Shown piece after piece: positions 1 to 5,913 of a stretch of DNA of 10,773 nucleotides. The translations under genes were made by a program, and so were the position numbers. The notes under the pieces were generated by a model that worked only from the letters and a program-made list of their open reading frames with translations, searched no databases and was not told the DNA's origin. The stretch covers positions 1-10,773 of the forward strand of contig CASBQH010000251.1 in NCBI GenBank assembly GCA_949127695.1. Direction: 5' to 3'. Numbering within the stretch: position 1 is the stretch's first letter; each line of letters begins with the position of its first letter. Source of the DNA: Synechococcales cyanobacterium PMM_0073 (lineage in GTDB: Bacteria; Cyanobacteriota; Cyanobacteriia; Elainellales; Elainellaceae).

Positions 1-447
1 GATGAAGCCGAAAATCGCTACCTCAAACCTGATGAGATCAAGCTGATCGGTCAATATGTCGCTTCGATGCCAGACCGGCTCGACACTTACCGCAACCTGC
101 GGGATCGCGAGCTGGAAATCATGCAGGCTGTCGCAGAGCAGCTTCAGACTGAATTTCCCCAAGAGCGCCAAGAAACCCTAGAGCGCTGCTTGAAAAACGC
201 GCTGCTGATGCTGCGTTACGCGGCGCTCAGCCTGCTGGTCAACGACGAAACAATTGTGCAGCATCGGTTTTTAGACTGGGTGAAGCCACTCTCTAGCGCC
301 TACGAAACCAAGGCAATTGACGGCAAGCTCTATCGCTTGCTCAACCAGCAGCTCTCCAAGGCGCTGACGTCCAAGCAGATGAGCTATCTGAGTCCCAGTT
401 TGTCTCTGGCTCAGGATGGGCTGCTCTCACAGCCCGCTCGCCGATAG
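1..447 (+). CDS. Phycobilisome-family (phycobiliprotein-like) protein, 5' end missing
   Basis: The frame is open from base 1, so the gene starts upstream; the ATG at 67 is internal. Family resemblance is seen in the central stretch CLKNALLMLRYAALSLLVND, which matches the phycobiliprotein segment around the bilin-binding Cys84 (CLRD followed by LRY and a Leu-rich helix). The cysteine is kept (codon 187-189), but the Asp normally three residues later, which contacts the bilin pyrrole nitrogens, is Asn (196-198). The protein is therefore a divergent globin-fold relative rather than a standard phycocyanin or allophycocyanin subunit. It lies 49 bases upstream of a V4R gene and then a SpkG-like kinase, a setting like the Synechocystis slr0144-slr0152 photosystem II assembly operon. 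A role in pigment-protein assembly is inference. Whether it carries a bilin cannot be told from sequence. Confidence 0.8.
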   Translation, partial: DEAENRYLKPDEIKLIGQYVASMPDRLDTYRNLRDRELEIMQAVAEQLQTEFPQERQETLERCLKNALLMLRYAALSLLVNDETIVQHRFLDWVKPLSSAYETKAIDGKLYRLLNQQLSKALTSKQMSYLSPSLSLAQDGLLSQPARR

Positions 448-496
448 TGGTTCAACCGAATTTCTCACATAGTTTTGCCTTTAACTTTTTAGCGCT

Positions 497-1150
497 ATGA
501 TTTCTGTCGCCGACCTGCTGATTAACAATCGAATTCCGGGAAACTTCTTTGCGCCTGATGTCTACCTGCGGGGCGACTTAGAAGTTGGGCTTTTAGAAAA
601 CCGTCAGGGCGACCGGCTGCTGGCAATTCCTGAAACCCTGATTCAGGCGATCTATTCAGGACTTCAGACTGAGACTGGACAGGCTGCGAGTCTGGTGCTG
701 TTCAACTGCGGCAAATGGTGGGGCAAGAGCTTTTATACTCGCTTCTGTGAGCAGGTCTCTGGCTACTACAGTCAGCCCATTGCCGAGCTGCCAATGATCG
801 AGTTTTTGCAGGCGCTGCAAGAATGCTGGATGGCGCATGGCTGGGGAAAAATTGAGCTAGACCAGAGCTATCAGCAGCAGGGCTTTTTGATTATTAAAGG
901 CTGGAACTCGGCCTTTGCGCGGCTGGCTCCTCACCAAAATCAGCCGGTTTGCCACCTAGAAGCTGGCGTGCTCTCCGCTTTTTTCAGCCAGCTGACCGGA
1001 AAAGATCTACACTGCGTACAGACCAGCTGTGAATCGATGGGGGCAGACTGCAATCGGTTTTTGCTAGGTCTTAGCGCTCGGCTAGAGCCAGTCGAAACGA
1101 TGATTGCTACCCTAGATCACGATGCAATTATGAGTCAGTTTTGCGATTGA
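497..1150 (+). CDS. V4R (4-vinyl reductase) domain protein, PAP-operon type
   Basis: A 217-residue soluble protein. The C-terminal part, about residues 128-195, is a V4R domain: a Glu-x-Gly motif (Glu155, Gly157), then Cys173, Cys178, Gly182, Cys185 and Phe188 in the usual Cys-x6-Cys order. V4R domains are small-molecule or metal-binding modules, first noted in bacteriochlorophyll 4-vinyl reductase BchJ and also found in Slr0144 and Slr0147 of Synechocystis, encoded in an operon needed for full photosystem II assembly. The N-terminal 120 residues are the cyanobacterial extension, with a Trp/Phe-rich patch at 74-92. ATG 497 is the first in frame; I see no Shine-Dalgarno sequence. The gene sits between a phycobilisome-like gene and a kinase gene (37 bases to the latter) and is probably co-transcribed with both. 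The domain is clear; ligand and exact role are not. Confidence 0.85.
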   Translation: MISVADLLINNRIPGNFFAPDVYLRGDLEVGLLENRQGDRLLAIPETLIQAIYSGLQTETGQAASLVLFNCGKWWGKSFYTRFCEQVSGYYSQPIAELPMIEFLQALQECWMAHGWGKIELDQSYQQQGFLIIKGWNSAFARLAPHQNQPVCHLEAGVLSAFFSQLTGKDLHCVQTSCESMGADCNRFLLGLSARLEPVETMIATLDHDAIMSQFCD

Positions 1151-1187
1151 CTCTGCTGATGACAGCTAGCTAACTTCAATATGCCTC

Positions 1188-2978
1188 ATGCGACATCCGG
1201 CCAGAGCTGAACTCAGGCGTTCCAAGTATCGGCTGCTGGGTCTGGTGGGGCAGGGGCAGTTTGGCCAAGTCTTTTGCGCGCTGCATCGTCCAACCGGGCA
1301 GCTGGTGGCGCTAAAAAACCTAGAGCAAGATCGGTTCCCAACCCACAAATTCTTGCGAGAGCTGCGGTTTTTGCTGAGCTTGCGGCATCCCAATATTGTC
1401 AGCTGTCGGGCGCTGGAGCATACTTCCACCGGGCGCTATCTGGTGATGGACTACTGTGAAGGCGGCACGCTGCGCGGGCTGATGCCAGAAGACTATCGGC
1501 TCAGTTTGCCCTATGCTGTGAGCCTGATTGAAGACCTGCTGGCGGGGCTAGAACATGCCCACAGTCGCGGCATTGTGCATTGTGATATTAAGCCTGAAAA
1601 TATTTTGGTGCAGCTCCAGCCGCAGGGTTGGACAGCTCGAATTTCTGACTTTGGAATTGCCCGACTCAGCCAGGAAATGAAGGCGCAGGAAGGGGCAACT
1701 GGCTCGCCAGCCTATATGGCTCCAGAGCGGTTTTACGGTCAGTATTCTGCGGCCTCTGATCTCTATTCAGTGGGCATTCTGCTGTTTGAGCTAATTGCGG
1801 GCTATCGTCCGTTTTCGGGGACTCCGGCTGAGCTAATGTCAGCGCATCTTAACCGTCCGCTGCAAATGCCTGAGAGCCTGTCGGCAATCTGGCAGCCGAT
1901 TGTTGCCAAAGCGCTACAAAAGCTGCCTGGACGCCGATTTCGTTCGGCAGCCGCAATGCTGGAGGCCGTCCGCTTAGCCCGCGCCGCAGAATTACCCCAG
2001 GTTGAGGAGATCCAGGCTAAAGCGCTACCGCTATTTTTTACAGTTGAGGCTCCTGCCAAATGTCAGTTTGCGCCAGTTGAGCTAAAGCAATTAGCGCAAG
2101 CAGCAAGCAGGCTAGCGGGTGATTTAGCCGACTACTATCTCTGGCAGGCAAGCGCCAGCCAACTGAGCTGCTGGGTGAAGCGATCAGCCAGCCAGCTAGA
2201 CTGGCTACCCCAGAGTGCTATATCCGAGCCAGCTCAGCAGCTTCTGATTCGGCCTCAGGGCTGCTTTGTGGTCATGCAGCGCTCGCTGGGGCTGTTGAGC
2301 CAGCCTGATCGCACGCTGCAACACATTTTCAGCTGGGAGGCGAATCAAGCGGTGGCAATTGCCCCACAGGGCGACTGGATCGCAAGGCTTGACTTGACCC
2401 AACCCTCGCGGCAGCTCAGATTCCAGCAGCTCCCAAATGCCCGCAGCGGCCTAATTGCACCAGACTCAGTGGCTGTAACAGGCGACGCATGGCTAGAAAT
2501 GCTGGCGCTAGATAATCGGCATTTAGCGCTGTTTTGGCAGGCTTCGCAGAGCGCAGGCGTCACCGTCGATCTGCTAACGCGGCGCGGCGATCAGCTCGGC
2601 AGCTTTAGCCTACCGCTCAATCTGCGGCAAATTAGCCTGACGCCAACCCCCTATCGCCTGCTGGCCACAGATGACCGCCCCGGCACTGTGCTGCTGCTCG
2701 ACCTCAAACCCTATCGAATTAAACGGCTCTGGGTCGAAATTTCTCCGCAGTTTTTGGTGGCTGCCCAATGGGGCTACATTCTGGCTGAAGCAGGCGGAAC
2801 GGTGGTTTTCTTAGATCAGATCGGCCAGCAGATTGGGCAGCTCACCTGCCCAGGCCAAATTACCGCGCTGACGCTCTGGCAAAAGCAACAGCAGCTCTGG
2901 ATTGCCACCTGGAGCGCGAGTCAGGGCATTCTTTACAGCCTAGCGCTCTGCGATCTGGGGCTTGACTTGGTGTTTTAG
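1188..2978 (+). CDS. Serine/threonine protein kinase, SpkG-like, with propeller-like C-terminal region
   Basis: A 596-residue Hanks-type kinase. The catalytic domain spans about residues 14-265: glycine loop GQGQFGQV (21-28), ATP-anchoring Lys43 (ALK), helix-C Glu58, catalytic loop HCDIKPEN with Asp133, DFG at 154-156 and APE at 178-180. All catalytic residues are present, so it should be active. The catalytic Asp is preceded by Cys rather than Arg, making it a non-RD kinase. Residues about 330-596 have no transmembrane helix and consist of repeated short beta-strand-like stretches (for example GDWIARLDL, YRLLATDD, GTVVFLDQIGQQIGQL), suggesting a beta-propeller-like interaction domain. ATG 1188 is used because the ATG at 1181 is out of frame and stops quickly. 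Position after V4R and phycobilisome-like genes matches SpkG (Slr0152), which ends the Synechocystis PAP operon. Orthology is inferred from context and domain order. Confidence 0.85.
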   Translation: MRHPARAELRRSKYRLLGLVGQGQFGQVFCALHRPTGQLVALKNLEQDRFPTHKFLRELRFLLSLRHPNIVSCRALEHTSTGRYLVMDYCEGGTLRGLMPEDYRLSLPYAVSLIEDLLAGLEHAHSRGIVHCDIKPENILVQLQPQGWTARISDFGIARLSQEMKAQEGATGSPAYMAPERFYGQYSAASDLYSVGILLFELIAGYRPFSGTPAELMSAHLNRPLQMPESLSAIWQPIVAKALQKLPGRRFRSAAAMLEAVRLARAAELPQVEEIQAKALPLFFTVEAPAKCQFAPVELKQLAQAASRLAGDLADYYLWQASASQLSCWVKRSASQLDWLPQSAISEPAQQLLIRPQGCFVVMQRSLGLLSQPDRTLQHIFSWEANQAVAIAPQGDWIARLDLTQPSRQLRFQQLPNARSGLIAPDSVAVTGDAWLEMLALDNRHLALFWQASQSAGVTVDLLTRRGDQLGSFSLPLNLRQISLTPTPYRLLATDDRPGTVLLLDLKPYRIKRLWVEISPQFLVAAQWGYILAEAGGTVVFLDQIGQQIGQLTCPGQITALTLWQKQQQLWIATWSASQGILYSLALCDLGLDLVF

Positions 2979-3000
2979 GCTGAGCGGCTTTTTTGAATAG

Positions 3001-3044
3001 CTATGCCGAGCAACTATGCCGAGCAACTATGCTGAGCAACTATA
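3001..3044. repeat. 13-bp tandem repeat, three copies plus a partial
   Basis: The unit CTATGCCGAGCAA occurs at 3001-3013 and 3014-3026, with a one-base variant (CTATGCTGAGCAA) at 3027-3039 and a partial CTATA at 3040-3044. The third copy holds the stop codon and last residues (SCSA) of the thioredoxin gene on the minus strand; the other two lie just beyond the stop. It separates the convergent kinase and thioredoxin genes. Copy number could vary by replication slippage. I see no stem that would make it a terminator. Confidence 0.9.
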
Positions 3045-3386
3045 CAGCGAGATCACCTGATTCAGCGCTGTCTGTAGTTCAGCCGCCGCTCGCCGAAAGT
3101 CATCGCGCTCTTTAAATTGGTCGAGCCGACAGAGCGGTTTCCCCCGGTCAAATAAAATTATGGTGGGCAGGCTGGTAATTCGATAGCTGCTGGAGAGCGT
3201 CAGATTTTCATCTGCATTGATCTGCACGAGCTTAATCTGATTTCCCCACTCAGCCTGGAGGCTGTCTAGCATTGGCCGAGTTAACCGACAGATACCGCAC
3301 CAAGGTGCCCAAAAGCTGACTAAAACGGGCGTAGAAGATTCTAAAACTTCGGATTTAAAATTTGATTGCTGAACTGTTAGTGTCAT
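3027..3386 (-). CDS. Thioredoxin-like protein with atypical WCGIC active site
   Basis: A 119-residue single-domain thioredoxin fold. The active site is WAPWCGIC (Cys30 and Cys33), so both redox cysteines are present, but the usual Pro between them is Ile. The cis-Pro loop is TSLPT (Pro74). The buried Asp of E. coli thioredoxin (VDFWAEWC) is replaced by Ser24 (VSFWAPWC). These changes should alter redox potential and set it apart from m-, x- and y-type thioredoxins; it may be the divergent cyanobacterial TrxC type, but I am not certain. I chose the ATG at 3386 because GAGAGG lies five bases upstream; an in-frame ATG at 3398 has a poorer site and would add four residues. The gene follows Z-ISO on the same strand after about 51 bases, suggesting co-transcription. 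An extra Cys117 lies near the C-terminus. Confidence 0.88.
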   Translation of the reverse strand: MTLTVQQSNFKSEVLESSTPVLVSFWAPWCGICRLTRPMLDSLQAEWGNQIKLVQINADENLTLSSSYRITSLPTIILFDRGKPLCRLDQFKERDDFRRAAAELQTALNQVISLYSCSA

Positions 3387-3437
3387 TGCACCTCTCATTC
3401 CCAGTTTGGAATGCTTAATGCTGGCTTTGGGATCATG

Positions 3438-4190
3438 CTACCAGCCTAGGCGGCTTGACGCACTGATCAAAACTGGATGTGCCCACCAAAAAACCAGCAC
3501 AAATATGGCGATCCCAGCATAGGAAGGCCGGAGAAACTCTTGCAGCTTCAGGATTTGACGCTTTTGGAGGATGGCTAAAAACGGCAGCACAGAAGTTTGC
3601 GATTTCAAGATTTCAAAGGATTCGCCGTAGCGGGCGCGCAGGCGACGATCACCATGCCAGACGGCAAATAGATGATGCAGGATCAAGCCTGCCGAGGTCA
3701 GGAGCATAAAGCTCGTCCCTACCCAGAGGCAATGAGCAATGCACCAGATCACCTGTCCGACCATCTGAGGATGTCGCGTGATTCGAATGATTCCGGCTTC
3801 ATAGAGATGCACCTCCGGCTTTTGAATCGCCGCAATCTCCAGCAAATTAAAAGTGGCTGGATAGAGAAAGATGAAAGAGATCGCTGACAGGCTCCAGATC
3901 AGCGGCTCTAGACCGGGCAAGCCTTGCAAATTCCACAGCCGCAGCCCGTCATAGCGATGCTGAATGAAATAGACAATTAGCACGGTGGCAAACGGGATGC
4001 TGACTAGGGCAAACAGAACGCGATAGAGGCGTGCCCCCATTTGCTGCTCGGCTCGCGGTCGCAGCGCCGCCAAGCCGCTATGTGCAACAGCAAAGCCCAG
4101 CAGCAGCGCCATCATTGTGAGGTGGCTAGAGGTGAGGTGGCTAGAGGTCAGCCAGTCATAGGTCATAGGTGACAAGTCAGCTAGAGTCAT
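3438..4190 (-). CDS. Z-ISO: 15-cis-zeta-carotene isomerase (Z-ISO, NnrU family)
   Basis: A 250-residue integral membrane protein with about six hydrophobic segments (roughly 27-42, 55-76, 95-113, 143-160, 161-178, 226-244). It isomerises the 15-cis bond of 9,15,9'-tri-cis-zeta-carotene between the phytoene desaturase and zeta-carotene desaturase steps of plant-type carotenoid synthesis; the plant enzyme needs heme b. Signature stretches shared with plant Z-ISO include AHSGLA (His37), HRYDG, FLYPATFNLLE, ITRHPQMVGQVIWC (His140), IAHCLW (His153), LHHLF, GDRRL and the C-terminal RLGW. The heme ligands should be among these histidines; I cannot assign the pair with certainty. The ATG at 4190 has only a weak GAG upstream. 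Residues 16-25 are a duplicated SSHLT encoded by a 15-bp tandem repeat, so the extreme N-terminus looks unconstrained. A thioredoxin-like gene follows, perhaps relevant to heme redox state (inference). Confidence 0.93.
   Translation of the reverse strand: MTLADLSPMTYDWLTSSHLTSSHLTMMALLLGFAVAHSGLAALRPRAEQQMGARLYRVLFALVSIPFATVLIVYFIQHRYDGLRLWNLQGLPGLEPLIWSLSAISFIFLYPATFNLLEIAAIQKPEVHLYEAGIIRITRHPQMVGQVIWCIAHCLWVGTSFMLLTSAGLILHHLFAVWHGDRRLRARYGESFEILKSQTSVLPFLAILQKRQILKLQEFLRPSYAGIAIFVLVFWWAHPVLISASSRLGW
4118..4147. repeat. 15-bp tandem duplication inside the Z-ISO coding start
   Basis: TGAGGTGGCTAGAGG occurs twice back to back (4118-4132, 4133-4147). It is in frame and gives the duplicated pentapeptide SSHLT at residues 16-25 of Z-ISO. 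A second small duplication, TCATAGG twice (4157-4170), lies just upstream in the coding direction. Both are exact, so the expansion is probably recent. Confidence 0.85.
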
Positions 4191-4441
4191 TTCACTCTAA
4201 TCGTTTTTCAACGTAAGAGATCTTAGGTATTTCTATAAAGATGCAGAGTTTTTATGAAGTATTTTTAATTTTTTGGAGAGTTAATTTGAGGATGATCGCA
4301 TCAGAAATAACGCTGAATGCAGATCTCCGTAAAAACATTGACAAGATGGGCTAGACCCCCCGCAGGCAATTCGATTTTTCCGTTGAAACCGTCGATTTTA
4401 TTAGCTTTTAGCCAATATGCCGACCCCGGAAATTCGATAAC

Positions 4442-4491
4442 TTTACGAAATATTTACATAAACCCCCATATTTTGGTAGTATCTTTACGTT
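4442..4491 (+). promoter_or_regulatory. Candidate promoter with HLR1-like (RpaB) boxes
   Basis: TTTACGAA (4442-4449), TTTACATA (4453-4460) and TTTACGTT (4484-4491) each match the HLR1 half-site consensus (G/T)TTACA(T/A)(T/A) at seven or eight of eight positions. HLR1 is the direct repeat bound by the high-light response regulator RpaB. The first two are separated by 3 bases, whereas the established element has 2, so this is a near-match. The second box also serves as a plausible -35 (TTTACA, 4453-4458), with TAGTAT (4477-4482) as -10 after an 18-bp spacer. That would start transcription about 190 bases ahead of the gene at 4684. Promoter and regulator are inference. Confidence 0.4.
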
Positions 4492-4568
4492 GAACCACGC
4501 AGACTAGACCCAGTTCTGAATACTTGCTTAACTCACGCAGATTGTTCCTTATCTTGTGAATCTCAGTG

Positions 4569-4586
4569 TTTTTCCGGTTGGAAAAA
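4569..4586 (+). other. Small perfect hairpin in the leader of the 4684 gene
   Basis: TTTTTCC (4569-4575) and GGAAAAA (4580-4586) pair perfectly around a GGTT tetraloop; flanking bases could add G-U pairs. The stem is A/T-rich apart from two G-C pairs. It lies about 100 bases before the start codon and is not followed by a T-run, so it does not look like an intrinsic terminator. Confidence 0.4.
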
Positions 4587-4683
4587 TGGCAAAAATCTAA
4601 CTTCCTCTAATTTCAGCCAACGGCTAGGTCTATCCGTTTAGATTTGAGCGTGAGTCAGGTCATCCATTACGTAGGGGAACCAT

Positions 4684-5139
4684 ATGAGTTTTTTCAAACA
4701 TCTAGTGGCTTCAGCTTTGCTGTCAGGCACGGTATTTGCAGCCGCAACTTTGCCATTGGCGATACTCGGCTCAAAGCCTGTCCTGATTCAGGTAGAAGGA
4801 CGACCGGTGTTTACAGGGCAGTTTAAGGAGCTAGCCGGGAGCTACCTTAGCTTGGCGCTAGCCTTGAGCATTGGTGCAGGCGTGACCAACCTAGCTGTGA
4901 TGAGCTGGTATCAGTCATCGCGAAAGCTGGGGAAATCTGCCGAGCAGCTTTCGGCTTTGCAGCAGCAGCTGAGCGAGCAAGAGAGCCTGATTGAAACTTT
5001 AAAATTTTCACCGACTCGGCTCCAAGCAGCTGGGTTAGAGCGATTTTTGCAGGAAGAGCCGCTGCCGATCAGAACCCATGCCGTGGCAGAGGCTCTGCGA
5101 ACTGAGCATCAGACCACATCTTTTGAGCCTTCCGCTTAA
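4684..5139 (+). CDS. Small two-helix membrane protein with coiled coil, function unknown
   Basis: A 151-residue protein I do not recognise by name; it looks like a conserved cyanobacterial hypothetical. Two hydrophobic segments (about 7-29 and 53-75) flank a short polar loop (about 30-52), so both ends probably lie on the same side of the membrane. Residues about 82-107 are rich in Gln, Glu and Leu (AEQLSALQQQLSEQESLIETL) and should form a coiled coil, suited to oligomerisation or partner binding. The C-terminal 40 residues are polar. The start is well supported: AGGGGA ends five bases before ATG 4684. A long leader with HLR1-like boxes and a hairpin suggests regulated expression, perhaps by light (inference). 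It converges on the lipoprotein gene with only 15 bases between stop codons and without an obvious terminator. Confidence 0.75.
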   Translation: MSFFKHLVASALLSGTVFAAATLPLAILGSKPVLIQVEGRPVFTGQFKELAGSYLSLALALSIGAGVTNLAVMSWYQSSRKLGKSAEQLSALQQQLSEQESLIETLKFSPTRLQAAGLERFLQEEPLPIRTHAVAEALRTEHQTTSFEPSA

Positions 5140-5154
5140 ATCTCTCGCGAATCT

Positions 5155-5913
5155 TCAGCGAAACGAAGCATTAGGGGCAAGCGGTTGATCGATCGATTGG
5201 GGCGCAGCATCTAGGGCTGAGGCATCTGGACTCGGCAGAACAACCGGGACAGCAATGGGTTTGGGAGCGCCTAGAGTCGAACTGGTCGGACTGGACAGAG
5301 TCTGGCTGCGAGGCGGCGGAACGGTCAGGTCTTTGCTGGCCTGCAAATAAAGCTCTCCGTCTGCGTTGTATCGGCTCAACTGAGCATCAATTGGCCGCGA
5401 GCTGAGCTGAGGGAGCTGATGGGGTGGATCTAATGTCACCAAAAAGGTCACAGTCGGAGCTGGAACGGCATCTGGACGGATTGCTGAGCGACTCTGCCAG
5501 CCTTCCTGAAGCTGCCCAGACTCTGAAGGTTGCCATAGATTTAGCTGAGCCTCCCAGCGGCTATCTCTCACGGCTGCTATCTGCCGGTCGAGAATGGCAT
5601 AGCTTGGGCTAGCCGGATCAAGAGAGCGAATTGCGCTGACGGTGAGCTGGGTGGCGTTAGGCAAGGCGGCAGTTCCTGAAACCGTATAGCGACCGCCTGT
5701 AGCCGGGTCGATTTGCAGAATTGACAGGGCAACAGGCGCTGAGTCAAGCCTTGGACTCATCCAAGCCGGAGTTGCCTGACAGCCCGCTATGCAGAGCAGC
5801 AAGCCAATTGAGATAATGCGCCACCGAGAGCGGTTGAACAATCGGCTAGACCCCAGTTGGATTAAGTCAGCAGTGAGTTGGAAGAAGATGTAGCGCAAAT
5901 GGTGCAACAGCAT
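5155..5913 (-). CDS. Predicted lipoprotein, function unknown
   Basis: A roughly 250-residue exported protein without a recognised family. A typical lipobox, CIAGC, follows a basic stretch RSRWR and a hydrophobic core IISIGLLL, so a lipid-modified Cys is expected. From the ATG at 5913 the N-terminal part before this Cys is about 45 residues, unusually long. A TTG at 5841, nine bases after GGGG, would leave a normal 20-residue signal peptide and is a credible alternative start. The mature part has a probable beta-rich segment (ATGGRYTVSGTAALPNATQL and after) and a Pro/Ser-rich C-terminal tail of about 70 residues that looks unstructured. The gene is divergent from the barrel-TPR-GH8 operon, so it could belong to the same envelope function, but nothing in its sequence proves this. 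Confidence 0.65.
   Translation of the reverse strand: MLLHHLRYIFFQLTADLIQLGSSRLFNRSRWRIISIGLLLCIAGCQATPAWMSPRLDSAPVALSILQIDPATGGRYTVSGTAALPNATQLTVSAIRSLDPASPSYAILDRQIAAVRDSRWEAQLNLWQPSESGQLQEGWQSRSAIRPDAVPAPTVTFLVTLDPPHQLPQLSSRPIDAQLSRYNADGELYLQASKDLTVPPPRSQTLSSPTSSTLGAPKPIAVPVVLPSPDASALDAAPQSIDQPLAPNASFR

Larger units (their letters stand above)
4191..4683. other. 493-bp divergent intergenic region, promoter-rich, no gene recognised
   Basis: This AT-rich region separates the minus-strand Z-ISO/thioredoxin genes from the plus-strand membrane-protein gene. Near the Z-ISO side the minus strand has a TATAGA candidate -10 (4232-4237) without a convincing -35. In the centre are three TCGAT motifs (4371, 4392, 4434) and three TTTAC[A/G]WW boxes (4442, 4453, 4484). 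The part after about 4490 is probably the long 5' leader of the downstream gene, ending in AGGGGA (4673-4678) five bases before its ATG. The only small plus-strand frame I noted, 4292-4354 (20 codons), has its GAGG touching the ATG and is not called. I recognise no known riboswitch or Yfr-type small RNA. Confidence 0.6.

Noticed and set aside
2979..3000. GC-rich stretch followed by six Ts after the kinase stop, possible terminator
   Set aside because: I could not form a stable stem from the bases before the T-run, so an intrinsic terminator is not supported.
3001..3044. Tandem repeats considered as a CRISPR fragment
   Set aside because: Units are 13 bp and directly adjacent with no spacers, and no cas gene is present.
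3479..3887. Two plus-strand open frames opposite Z-ISO
   Set aside because: They overlap a highly recognisable membrane enzyme, have biased composition and no ribosome binding site or family features.
4338..4343. Exact TTGACA as a -35 element
   Set aside because: The sequence 16-18 bases downstream is CCCCGCAGG-like, with no acceptable -10.
4292..4354. 20-codon frame starting MIASEITLNADLRKN in the intergenic region, possible leader peptide
   Set aside because: The GAGG touches the ATG, no regulatory residue run or following terminator is visible, and it lies upstream of the best promoter candidate.
4644..4826. Open frame overlapping the start of the membrane-protein gene in another frame
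   Set aside because: The 4684 frame has a well-placed Shine-Dalgarno sequence and coherent membrane helices; this one has neither.
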